Of a stretch of DNA of 64,000 bases, positions 50,363 to 58,283 are shown piece by piece. This stretch comes from Archangium violaceum. Lineage in GTDB: Bacteria > Myxococcota > Myxococcia > Myxococcales > Myxococcaceae. How positions within the stretch are numbered: the stretch's first letter is position 1; the number at the start of each line of letters is the position of its first letter. Made by a program: the position numbers and the translations under genes. Below the pieces are notes generated by a model. It was not told where the DNA came from and did no database searches. It worked only from the letters and a program-made list of their open reading frames with translations. The DNA lies in NCBI RefSeq assembly GCF_016887565.1, contig NZ_CP069396.1:8166001-8230000 (forward strand). The letters run 5' to 3'.

Positions 50363-51121
50363 TCAGGCGGCCCGGGCCTCGTCGGAGGCCGTGGACTCGC
50401 CGGCGGCCTTGCGCGCCAGCAGGTTCTCCAGCTTGAGCGCGTTGAGCTCCATCGTCTCCACCATGCTCTTGGCGTACGAGGTGAGGAACAGGTGGAAGAT
50501 GATGCAGAGCACCGCGATGGAGAGCGCGAACGCGGTGTTGTTCATGGCCTTGGAGATACCGTCGGACAGCAGGGCCTGCTTCTGCTCGGCGGGCACGTTG
50601 CCGAGCGCCTGGAACGTGCCGATCAGACCGAAGATGGTGCCGACGAGTCCCACCAGCGTGGCGATGTTGGCCAGGGACCACAGCCAGGGGATGCGCGCGC
50701 CCACGTGCGGGCTGTGCTCCACCAGCGACTCCTCCACCGCCTTGGCCACTTCGATCTCCCCGCGGTTGGCGCGGGTGAGGCCGGCGCGGATGATCTTCGC
50801 CAGGGGCGAGTGGGGAGCGGCGGCGCACAGCTTCACGGCGCGGTCCACGTTGCCGGTCATCACCAGCTTCGTCACCTGCTCCATGAAGGGGGGCGCGTTG
50901 AGGTTGTAGCGGAACATCAGCGTGACGATCCGCTCCAGGGCCACCGCGAGCGCGGCGGCCAGCCAGAACAGGTTCACGAACATGAACGGGCCGCCGTCCT
51001 TGAAGAACTTGATGGTGGAGTCCACGACGCCGAGCTTGGCCGGCGCCGCCTTCACGGCCTCCGCTGCCGCCGGGGCCTGGGTCAGCACCACGTCCAGCAG
51101 CTCGCTCACCATGGAAATCAT
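50363..51121 (-). CDS. aglR: TolQ/ExbB-like protein, probable gliding motor component AglR
   Basis: 252-residue inner-membrane protein with three helices: LFWLAAALAVALERIVTLMF near the N-terminus, then IATLVGLVGTIFGLIGTFQA and FALSIAVLCIIFHLFLTSYA near the C-terminus, the TolQ/MotA plan. It would form the proton channel stator with AglQ and AglS. Start choice is uncertain. I use the ATG at 51121 (MISMVSELLDVV); an ATG at 51148 and the frame to 51169 are alternatives, none with a strong ribosome site. First gene of the aglR-aglQ-aglS set, 127 bp after topA with no clear terminator between. Confidence 0.75.
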   Translation of the reverse strand: MISMVSELLDVVLTQAPAAAEAVKAAPAKLGVVDSTIKFFKDGGPFMFVNLFWLAAALAVALERIVTLMFRYNLNAPPFMEQVTKLVMTGNVDRAVKLCAAAPHSPLAKIIRAGLTRANRGEIEVAKAVEESLVEHSPHVGARIPWLWSLANIATLVGLVGTIFGLIGTFQALGNVPAEQKQALLSDGISKAMNNTAFALSIAVLCIIFHLFLTSYAKSMVETMELNALKLENLLARKAAGESTASDEARAA

Positions 51122-51248
51122 CGCGAAGTGGGTCCTTTCGACGACCATGCCTGCCCTGGGGGCGGGCACTGAACTTCTAGAGGACCCACTGCTGGGGTGT
51201 CAAGCCAGGGGCAGGCCATGCCCCTGATATCCTTGGACTTTCAGCCTT

Positions 51249-53876
51249 TCAGGCAGCCGAGGAAGCGGTGCTGCCCGTGGCCGCGGCGGCCTCCGGCTCG
51301 ACGATCTGCCGGCGGTAGTCGCACTCCTTGTTGGGGCAGGCCACGTACGGGCCGTCCCGCTTGGAGTACTTCTGCAGCAGGTAGGGCGACTGGCACTGAG
51401 GGCACGCCTCCGGAAGCGGCCGGTCCCAGGCGGCGAACTTGCAGTCCGGGTAGCGGTTGCAGCCGAAGAAGATCTTCCCCCGCCCGCTGCGGCGCTCGGT
51501 GAGGTAGCCCTGCTTGCAGTCCGGGCAGCTCACGCCGATGGAGATGGGCTTGGACGTCTTGCACTCGGGGTAGCCCGAGCACGCCAGGAAGCGACCGAAG
51601 CGGCCCCGCTTCACCACCATGGGCTTGCCGCAGTTCTCGCACTTCTCGTCGGTCGTCTCCTCCTCGATGATGACGATCTTCCCCTCGGCGTCGCGCTTGA
51701 AGTCCTTGGTGTTCTTGCACTCGGGGTAGTTCGAGCACGCGAGGAAGTGGCCCATCTTCCCCCACTTGATCACCATGACGTTGCCGCACTTCTCGCACGC
51801 CACGTCGGTCTTGATCTCCTCGCGCTTGACGTCGCGCATCTCCGCTTCGGCCTTCTCGAGCGTCTCCTTGAAGGGCGCGTAGAAGTCCTTGAGCACGGCC
51901 TTCCAGTTGGCCTCGCCCTCGGAGATCTGATCGAGCTTCTCCTCCATGCTGGCGGTGAAGGCGGCGTCCAGCTCGTGGGGGAAGTGCTTGACGAGCAGCT
52001 CGTTGCAGATGACGCCCAGGTCCGTGGGACGGAAGCGGCCCTCCAGCTTCTCCACGTACTTCTTCTCCTGGATGGTGGAGAGGATGGCGGCGTACGTCGA
52101 CGGACGGCCGATGCCCCGCTCCTCCAGTTCCTTCACCAGGGTGGCCTCGGAGAAGCGCGGCGGGGGCTGGGTGAAGTGCTGCTCGTCGAGCAGCTTCTGC
52201 AGGCCCAGCTTGTCCCCGTCGTTGAGCGAGGGCAGCTCGCCCACGCCGTCCTCGTCGGTGTCCTCGCCGGCGGCGCGCGCCTTCTCCTGGGCGGCCTCCT
52301 CCTCGGGGGTGAGGGTGGCGCCGTAGACGGCCAGGTAGCCCGGGAACTTCAGCGTGGAGCCCGAGGCCCGGAAGAGGGCCCGGCCCGCGGTGATCTCCGC
52401 GCTCGTCTGGTCATACACGGCCGGCATCATCTGGCACGCCACGAAGCGGTTCCAGATGAGCTCGTACAGGCGGAACATGTCCGCGGCCATGTCGTCGTTC
52501 ATCGAGTCGAAGTACGGCTTCACCTTCGAGGGCGGGTACTCGAGCGAGGTGGGACGGATGGCCTCGTGCGCGTCCTGGGCGCCCTTCTTGGTGCGGTACA
52601 CCACGGGCGCCTCCGGCACGTAGTCCGCGCCGTAGGTGTTGCCGATGAAGCCGCGCACCGCCGTCACCGCGTCGTCGGACAGACGGGTGGAGTCCGTACG
52701 CATGTACGTGATGAGCGCCGTCTGGCCCTCCTCGCCGAGCGGCACGCCTTCATAGAGCCGCTGAGCGAGCGCCATCGTCTTCTTGGCGGTGAAGTGCAGC
52801 CGGTTGGCCGCCTCCTGCTGCAGCTTGGAGGTGATGAACGGAGCGGGCGCGTTGCGGCGCCGCTCGCGCTTGTCCACCTTGGACACCACGAAGGCGGCGC
52901 TCTTGAGCTCCTCCACCAGCGTCTCGGTGGAGGCCCGGTCCTTCAGGTCGGCCTTCTTGCCGTCCACCTTGGACAGCTTGGCCTTGAAGGGCGGCGGTCC
53001 GGCGGGCCCCTCCAGCAGCGCGTCCAGCGTCCAGTACTCCTGCGGGACGAAGGCCTTGATCTCGTCCTCGCGCTCGCAGACGAGGCGCACGGCCACCGAC
53101 TGCACGCGGCCCGCGGACAGACCCCGGCGCACCTTCTTCCAGAGCAGCGGGGAGATCTGATAGCCCACCAGCCGGTCCAGGATGCGCCGCGTCTGCTGGG
53201 AGTCGTAGTTCTCCTGGCTGAGGTGGCGCGGCTGGGAGATGGCCTCCTGGATGGCCTTCTTGGTGATCTCGTTGAACATCACCCGGTAGGCGTTCTCGTG
53301 GCCGAGCTGCTGGTGGATGTGCCAGGCGATGGCCTCGCCCTCGCGGTCGGGGTCCGTCGCGAGGAACACCTTGTCCACGCCCTGGGCGGCCTTCTTCAGC
53401 TCGCCGAGCACCTTCTCCTTGCCCTTGATGACCTCGTACTGGGGCTCGAAGTCGTGCTCGATGTCCACGCCCATCTTGCTCTTGGGCAAGTCGAGGATGT
53501 GGCCAACCGAGGCCTTCACCGTGTAGCCGGAGCCCAGGTACTTCTTGATGGTCTTCGCCTTCGCGGGCGACTCGACCACCACGAGGTAGTGCGGCCCCTT
53601 GCCGCGCCTGGGGGACTCGGTGCCCTCGGCGTCCTCGGCGGAGGCCTCCACGGTGGCCAGGGCCCCGTCACCGCCCTTGCGGCGCGAGGAGGCCTTCTTG
53701 GCCGCCGTCTTCTTGGCGGCGGCCTTCTTCTTGGTGGCCGTCTTCTTCTTGGCGGCCGTCTTCTTGCGCGCCGCCGGCTTCTTGGCTGCCGTCTCGGCGG
53801 TGGCCGTTTCGGCGGTGGCCGTCTCCTCGACCTCCGTCTCGCCCGCCCCTGCCGTCTTCTTCGTGCGCGTCGCCAT
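51249..53876 (-). CDS. topA: DNA topoisomerase I with histone-like N-terminal tail and four zinc ribbons
   Basis: Type IA topoisomerase that relaxes negative supercoils, 875 residues. Residues 1-~70 are a Lys/Ala-rich tail of the histone H1 kind ([20 protein letters not shown]), uncommon for TopA. The Toprim domain follows ([20 protein letters not shown] with Glu102; [20 protein letters not shown]). The active-site Tyr is in [16 protein letters not shown]. The C-terminus has four C4 zinc ribbons beginning CEKCGN, CENCGK, CPDCKQ and CPQCQS. The ATG at 53876 has GAGGAG 4 nt upstream. It lies 8 bp after dprA, the dprA-topA order shared with Bacillus, and is followed by the aglRQS set. Confidence 0.96.
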   Translation of the reverse strand: MATRTKKTAGAGETEVEETATAETATAETAAKKPAARKKTAAKKKTATKKKAAAKKTAAKKASSRRKGGDGALATVEASAEDAEGTESPRRGKGPHYLVVVESPAKAKTIKKYLGSGYTVKASVGHILDLPKSKMGVDIEHDFEPQYEVIKGKEKVLGELKKAAQGVDKVFLATDPDREGEAIAWHIHQQLGHENAYRVMFNEITKKAIQEAISQPRHLSQENYDSQQTRRILDRLVGYQISPLLWKKVRRGLSAGRVQSVAVRLVCEREDEIKAFVPQEYWTLDALLEGPAGPPPFKAKLSKVDGKKADLKDRASTETLVEELKSAAFVVSKVDKRERRRNAPAPFITSKLQQEAANRLHFTAKKTMALAQRLYEGVPLGEEGQTALITYMRTDSTRLSDDAVTAVRGFIGNTYGADYVPEAPVVYRTKKGAQDAHEAIRPTSLEYPPSKVKPYFDSMNDDMAADMFRLYELIWNRFVACQMMPAVYDQTSAEITAGRALFRASGSTLKFPGYLAVYGATLTPEEEAAQEKARAAGEDTDEDGVGELPSLNDGDKLGLQKLLDEQHFTQPPPRFSEATLVKELEERGIGRPSTYAAILSTIQEKKYVEKLEGRFRPTDLGVICNELLVKHFPHELDAAFTASMEEKLDQISEGEANWKAVLKDFYAPFKETLEKAEAEMRDVKREEIKTDVACEKCGNVMVIKWGKMGHFLACSNYPECKNTKDFKRDAEGKIVIIEEETTDEKCENCGKPMVVKRGRFGRFLACSGYPECKTSKPISIGVSCPDCKQGYLTERRSGRGKIFFGCNRYPDCKFAAWDRPLPEACPQCQSPYLLQKYSKRDGPYVACPNKECDYRRQIVEPEAAAATGSTASSAA

Positions 53877-53884
53877 GATTCTCC

Positions 53885-55006
53885 TCAAACCTTCTCGTAC
53901 AACCTTCCAGGATGCTGGATGACGAGCCCAGACAGCTCCAGCTCCACCAGCGCGCTCGAGAGCACCGCGGGCGAGAGCCGGCTGCCGGCCAGCACCTCAT
54001 CGAATGACCTGGGAACCCTGTCCAACACCTGGTAGGCCCCCCTCGCTTCCACCGAGAGCTCCGTCCACGAGGAGCCCTCCCCTGGCGGCACCGCCTTGTC
54101 GGGGTGGATGCCCACGGCCCGCCAGACTTCCTGAACCGAGAGACACGCCCGGGCGTGTCCGTCCCGGATGAGCGCGTTGCAACCAGCCGCTCCCTCGTTC
54201 AATACATCACCGGGCAGGGCCAGCACGGGCCTGCCCTGCAGCCGGCCCGCCTCCGCCGTGTAGAGGCTGCCGGAATCCGCCCCGGCGCGCAGGACCAATA
54301 CCGCATCCGACGCGCCAGAAATGAGTCGGTTGCGCCGGGGGAAGGTCGTCGTGCTCGCACGGACCCCTGGCGGCAACTCGCTGAAGAACACGCCACCCCG
54401 GGCCAGGAAGTGCGGCAGCAGCTTCGCCTGGGCGGGATCCAACTCGTCCAGCGCCGAGCCCAGGAAGGCCCACGTCTCCCCGCCCGCGTCCAATGCCCCC
54501 CAATGGCACGCCCTGTCCACCCCCGCGGCGGCGCCGGACACCACGCCCACCCCGCCCTCCGCCACCTGACGGGCGAAGCCGCGCGCGAAGGGAAGGAAGC
54601 CCTGATCCGGGTGCCGGCTGCCCACCATGGCCACCCGACGGCGCGGCGGCCCCACCTCTCCCCGGTAGAAGAGGAGCGGCGGCGCGTCGTCCACCTCCGC
54701 CAGCCGCGCCGGGTAGGTCATCTCTCCCGCGAACGTCACGCCCATGCCCACCGCCGCGCAGCGCTCCAGCACGCGCTCGGCCAGCAGGCCCAGGTCGGGC
54801 ACCTCGGCCAACCTGCGCCGGACGGGCATCGGAACGGGCGCCTCGCCCAGCCACTCCCTTACCGGGCAGGCAAGCAGGCGAGTGAGCTCTCCCCGGGTGA
54901 ACGCACGCAGGGCACTCAGGGCCCTCGGGCCCAACCCGGGGACCGCCCAGAGCGCCAGGAGCGCGCGTTGCTCCGCCGTGGAGCTGTTCGTCGTGAAATC
55001 CACCAT
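53885..55006 (-). CDS. dprA: DNA processing protein DprA
   Basis: DprA binds incoming single-stranded DNA during natural transformation and loads RecA. 373 residues. N-terminal helix-hairpin-like region (LLALWAVPGLGPRALSALRA), Rossmann-like core with VAMVGSRHPDQGFLPFARGF, VVSGAAAGVDRACHWGALD, FFSELPPGVRAS, PRRNRLISGASDAVLVL and LALPGDVLNEGAAGCNALIR, then a C-terminal winged helix (RVPRSFDEVLAGSRLSPAVL). The ATG at 55006 follows GGAGGGGG. It is first in the dprA-topA pair and overlaps nothing. Its presence suggests capacity for DNA uptake, but no other competence gene is in the window. Confidence 0.93.
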   Translation of the reverse strand: MVDFTTNSSTAEQRALLALWAVPGLGPRALSALRAFTRGELTRLLACPVREWLGEAPVPMPVRRRLAEVPDLGLLAERVLERCAAVGMGVTFAGEMTYPARLAEVDDAPPLLFYRGEVGPPRRRVAMVGSRHPDQGFLPFARGFARQVAEGGVGVVSGAAAGVDRACHWGALDAGGETWAFLGSALDELDPAQAKLLPHFLARGGVFFSELPPGVRASTTTFPRRNRLISGASDAVLVLRAGADSGSLYTAEAGRLQGRPVLALPGDVLNEGAAGCNALIRDGHARACLSVQEVWRAVGIHPDKAVPPGEGSSWTELSVEARGAYQVLDRVPRSFDEVLAGSRLSPAVLSSALVELELSGLVIQHPGRLYEKV

Positions 55007-55186
55007 GCCCGACCCCCTCCTGGGCCCACCTATATAGAAGATGGATCCGACGGAAAGGGGCGGGACACATAAACACCGGACTGGCGGTGGTCAAGCGGCA
55101 CGTCCCCTGCAGTAGGGGCCAGGCGAGCCGATCCAGGGGGTTACGTGCCCCATCCGAGGGGTCATCCGGCGGCGTGCCGGCCCCAC

Positions 55187-56422
55187 CTACCGCTGGGCGG
55201 TGGGCTGCTGGCCCACGCGCAGCACCGCGCGAGCCCCGGGCACCACCTCCTGGATGGAGTACGTGAGGACGCAGTTGCTGGTGCGATCCTTCACCTCGGT
55301 CACCATGCACAGGGCGATGTTCTCCGTGGGCATCGGCTGCGGCTTGCGCTTCTTGATGGGCAGATCCAGCTCGAGGACGTGCCCCACGCCGGGGTCTCCC
55401 TGCCGGGTGATGGTGAAGGTGTTGCCCACCTGGACGCCGTCGCTGCTGCCCTTGTCGATGACCAGGAAGTGGTGCTCGCCGATGATGGTGAGGTACGGCA
55501 CGAGCGCGGTGACGACGACGCCCGTCACCTCCTTCTCGTTGTTCCGCGCCACCACCTGCTCCACCAGCCGCTCGCCATACGGACCCACCAGGTCGCCGCG
55601 CGCGATGGCGTCCCACGTGTCCATCACCTGCGCGGTGACGAAGAAGTCACCCAGCTTCACCACCCGGAGGGTGCCGACGAACTCGGTGAGGTAGCCCACC
55701 GGCCTGTTCGTCACCGGGTGCTTCACGCTCTCCACCGTGTGGAACACCACGTACCGGTCGCCGATCTTCGCATCCGCCTTGCGCTTGAAGCGCACATAGA
55801 CGGTGTCGGGGAAGGACAGCATCGTCGCCTCGGTGGAGGCCCCCTCGATGCGGCCCGCCTCGTCCAGCTCCCGCGTGGTGACGAAGCCATGCGTCATCAC
55901 CGTGCGCGAGGCCTTGGGCTCGTAGGTGAGCTTGCCGGCCACCTCCACCGCGGCGCCGGAGCCCTCCATCTCGGAGCCCTCGGCGATGTCCCCCGGCTCG
56001 GCCACCATCTCCGTCGGGGCCGGGCCGACGCCCGCCTCCACCCGCGAGGGGACCTCCTCGCCCGCCGGGAAGAAGCGCACGTTGTTGCCGGGGTAGATCC
56101 AGTGCGGGTTGGCGATCTCCGGGTTGTAGGACCAGACCTTGGGCCAGTACCAGGGGCTGCCCAGGTACTTCTGGGAGAGGTCCCACAGGGTGTCGCCCCG
56201 CTCCACCGTGTGCACCTCGCCGGGAGCGGACTCACGGCCACCCTGGCCCGGGGGAATGACGAGGTTGCCGGGCCGGCCGGGAGGCTGCTGCTCATCGACG
56301 ACCTCGGACCCCTCGGTCTCGTCGCCGGCCTCGGGCTCCTGTTCCTCCGCGTTCTGCGCCCAGACGGCGGGCGGCACGAGCACAGTGGCGAGGAGGAGCG
56401 AGGAGAGGATCCGCGAGCGCAT
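55187..56422 (-). CDS. Secreted LysM-domain protein
   Basis: 411-residue exported protein. Signal peptide MRSRILSSLLLATVLVPPAVWAQ, an acidic linker, and one LysM-like peptidoglycan-binding domain at ~75-125 (VHTVERGDTLWDLSQKYLGS, WPKVWSYNPEIANPHWIYPG, then NNVRFFPAG). The C-terminal ~280 residues form a repeated strand-rich region (GFVTTRELDEAGRIEGAST, DRYVVFHTVESVKHP, HHFLVIDKGSSDGVQVGNTF) that I do not recognise by name but is common in myxobacterial LysM proteins. The ATG at 56422 has AAAGGAAG 7 nt upstream. It lies 22 bp downstream of the YbgF-like lipoprotein gene. A cell-wall-associated role is expected. Confidence 0.8.
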   Translation of the reverse strand: MRSRILSSLLLATVLVPPAVWAQNAEEQEPEAGDETEGSEVVDEQQPPGRPGNLVIPPGQGGRESAPGEVHTVERGDTLWDLSQKYLGSPWYWPKVWSYNPEIANPHWIYPGNNVRFFPAGEEVPSRVEAGVGPAPTEMVAEPGDIAEGSEMEGSGAAVEVAGKLTYEPKASRTVMTHGFVTTRELDEAGRIEGASTEATMLSFPDTVYVRFKRKADAKIGDRYVVFHTVESVKHPVTNRPVGYLTEFVGTLRVVKLGDFFVTAQVMDTWDAIARGDLVGPYGERLVEQVVARNNEKEVTGVVVTALVPYLTIIGEHHFLVIDKGSSDGVQVGNTFTITRQGDPGVGHVLELDLPIKKRKPQPMPTENIALCMVTEVKDRTSNCVLTYSIQEVVPGARAVLRVGQQPTAQR

Positions 56423-56444
56423 CGGATGACTTCCTTTCGGACTG

Positions 56445-57266
56445 CTAGTGCGAGAGGGACGCGAGCCGCTGTTCCGCCTGAGTGGCGGCGGCCGTCCCCG
56501 GGAACTGGGTGAGGATGCGGGTGTAGAGCGCCCGCGCGTCGTCTTTCTGGTTGAGCCGCAGCCGGCACTCGGCCAGCCGCAGCATGCCGTCCAGCACGGC
56601 ATCTCCAGCCGGATAGCTGGCGATGAGGCGCTCGAAGGTCTTCGCGGCGGCATCGTGGTCCTTCAGCCCGATCTGCCCGAGCCCGCTGAAATAGAGCGCG
56701 TTGTCCGCGCGCGGGTGACGGGGGTTGTCCTCGGCGAAGCGCGACAGGCGGACCACCCCACCCTCCACGTTGCCGGTGCGCAACGCCGCCACCGCCTGCT
56801 CGAACTCGGCGTCCAGGATGGTGACGTCCAGCTGCTCCTTCGGCTCGGCGGCGGCGGGGCCGCTGTCCCCCTCGGGCGCGGAGCTGATGAACATCTCCAT
56901 GTCGTCGGGCGCGGGCTCGACGACGGGCACCTGGGTGGGCAGCGAGGGCGCGGGCTCGTTGCGCGGCTTGAGCTTCACCACCGCCAGCTCGGGCGTGGTG
57001 AAGGACTTCTCGGGCTCGGGAGCGGCCGCCGTGGAAGCGGACCCCTTGTTGGACGGAGCGGCGGCACGGGCCTGGGTGACACTGGCGTGCAGCTCCATGC
57101 GCTCCAGACGCTTCTCCAGGCGCGCCTGGGTGTCGCGCATGGCGCGCACCTCGGCCTTCAGCTCCGCCAGCTCCGACGTCTGGGCGGAGCCGGTGGTGGC
57201 ACAGGCGGTCAGCGCACAGAGAGGCGCGAGGGCAAGCAGTCGGCGAATGATGCGGTGCTCCAACAC
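56445..57266 (-). CDS. YbgF/CpoB-like TPR lipoprotein
   Basis: 273 residues from a GTG at 57266 (VLEHRIIRRLLALAPLCALTAC; lipobox LTAC). The start is uncertain: no ATG exists, and a TTG at 57314 and the next TTG are alternatives with no clear ribosome site. The mature part has a coiled coil (ELAELKAEVRAMRDTQARLE), a Pro/Ala-rich linker, and a C-terminal TPR-like domain (DNALYFSGLGQIGLKDHDAA, KTFERLIASYPAGDAVLDGM, LYTRILTQFPGTAAATQAEQ), which is the plan of CpoB/YbgF, a periplasmic partner of Tol-Pal in other bacteria. It is not next to tolB or pal here. It is 22 bp upstream of the LysM gene and 68 bp after the pgeF end. Confidence 0.72.
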   Translation of the reverse strand: MLEHRIIRRLLALAPLCALTACATTGSAQTSELAELKAEVRAMRDTQARLEKRLERMELHASVTQARAAAPSNKGSASTAAAPEPEKSFTTPELAVVKLKPRNEPAPSLPTQVPVVEPAPDDMEMFISSAPEGDSGPAAAEPKEQLDVTILDAEFEQAVAALRTGNVEGGVVRLSRFAEDNPRHPRADNALYFSGLGQIGLKDHDAAAKTFERLIASYPAGDAVLDGMLRLAECRLRLNQKDDARALYTRILTQFPGTAAATQAEQRLASLSH

Positions 57267-57334
57267 GGTGACGGGGGTACCCGGAGGATAGGAAGGGGTG
57301 CTGGAGACCGTCAAGAAATCGGCCCAGAGGCCGA

Positions 57335-58105
57335 TCAGAACCGGTGCACCACGAAATTGAGGTGCCTGCCCGTCCGCCCAGCGTCACGTCGATGCGAGAA
57401 GAATCGGCTCGCATCACATGCGGTGCAGTGGGGCAGCACGTCCACATGGGCGGCCTTCAGCCCCGCTCCCAGCAACGTCTCCCGCACGGCCCGTGACAGG
57501 TCCAACCGCACCTCACCGCGCTCGCGGACCACCACCTCCGCGCCGAAGCCCGCGGTGAAGCGCTCGCCCAGGTCCTCGGAGACGACATAGCAGCAGCGCT
57601 GGATGCAGGGGCCCACCGCGGCCAGCAGCCGCTCGGGCCGCGAGCCCCTCGCCACCAGGGACTCCACCGCCCGCGCCACGATGCGCGCGTCCGTGCCCTT
57701 CCACCCCGAGTGCACCCCCGCCACCCGCCTCCCCTCCGGGTCCACCAGCAGCACCGGCACGCAGTCCGCCGTGCCCACCGCCACCCAGTGCTCCGGCCGC
57801 TCCGTCCAGAGCGCGTCCGCCTCGCCCTCCGTCGGACGGAGTGTCCCCGTCCCCTCACCCGCCCCTACCTCCACCACGCGAGCTCCGTGCACCTGACTCA
57901 CCCGGTGCAGCGAATCGAGCGCCGCGCCCGCCGCCGCGGCCAGCCGGCGATGGTTCTCCTCCACCCGCTCCCTCAGGTCACCCACCGCGAAGCCCAGGTT
58001 GAGGGAGGCATACGGCCCCTCCGACACCCCACCCGCCCGCGTGGCGAAGCCATGGGGCACGGGGAGCAGAGAGGAGAGCACGAAGGCGGGGGTCTGAGCG
58101 GACAT
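57335..58105 (-). CDS. pgeF: Peptidoglycan editing factor PgeF (YfiH/laccase-domain)
   Basis: 256-residue enzyme of the YfiH family that corrects misincorporated residues in peptidoglycan precursors; some members also act as purine nucleoside phosphorylase/adenosine deaminase. Family marks are HGFATRAGGVSEGPYASLNL, VSQVHGARVVEV, GTADCVPVLLVDPEGRRVAG and VHSGWKGT, the last two with the Cys and His ligands of the metal site, then GPCIQRCCYVVSEDL and PHCTACDASRFFSHRRDA. The start ATG at 58105 is the first in frame. It is divergent from the diguanylate cyclase gene and upstream of the YbgF-like lipoprotein on the same strand. Confidence 0.9.
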   Translation of the reverse strand: MSAQTPAFVLSSLLPVPHGFATRAGGVSEGPYASLNLGFAVGDLRERVEENHRRLAAAAGAALDSLHRVSQVHGARVVEVGAGEGTGTLRPTEGEADALWTERPEHWVAVGTADCVPVLLVDPEGRRVAGVHSGWKGTDARIVARAVESLVARGSRPERLLAAVGPCIQRCCYVVSEDLGERFTAGFGAEVVVRERGEVRLDLSRAVRETLLGAGLKAAHVDVLPHCTACDASRFFSHRRDAGRTGRHLNFVVHRF

Positions 58106-58197
58106 GGTGGATCCGATCCGAGCACACTACGCGGTGCGTCAGGCAACATCTACCTCCACGACATCCGTCCTGACGAATAATTTCCAACAGAGTCCGT

Positions 58198-58227
58198 TTG
58201 ACAGTGTGCGTCAGCCGATCTGACAAT
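58198..58227 (+). promoter_or_regulatory. Sigma70-type promoter of the diguanylate cyclase gene
   Basis: TTGACA (58198-58203), 18-bp spacer and GACAAT (58222-58227), giving a ~50-nt leader before the ATG at 58284. Confidence 0.5.
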
Positions 58228-58283
58228 CCATCAATGACACGGGGGTTGACGGCAGCGGGCCGGGGGTTCCTGCCTCCACGGAC

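Noticed and set aside
54207-55616. 469-codon minus-strand frame spanning dprA and its upstream gap
   Set aside because: Out of frame with dprA; Gly/Arg/Ala-rich with no recognisable domain, whereas dprA in the other frame is complete.
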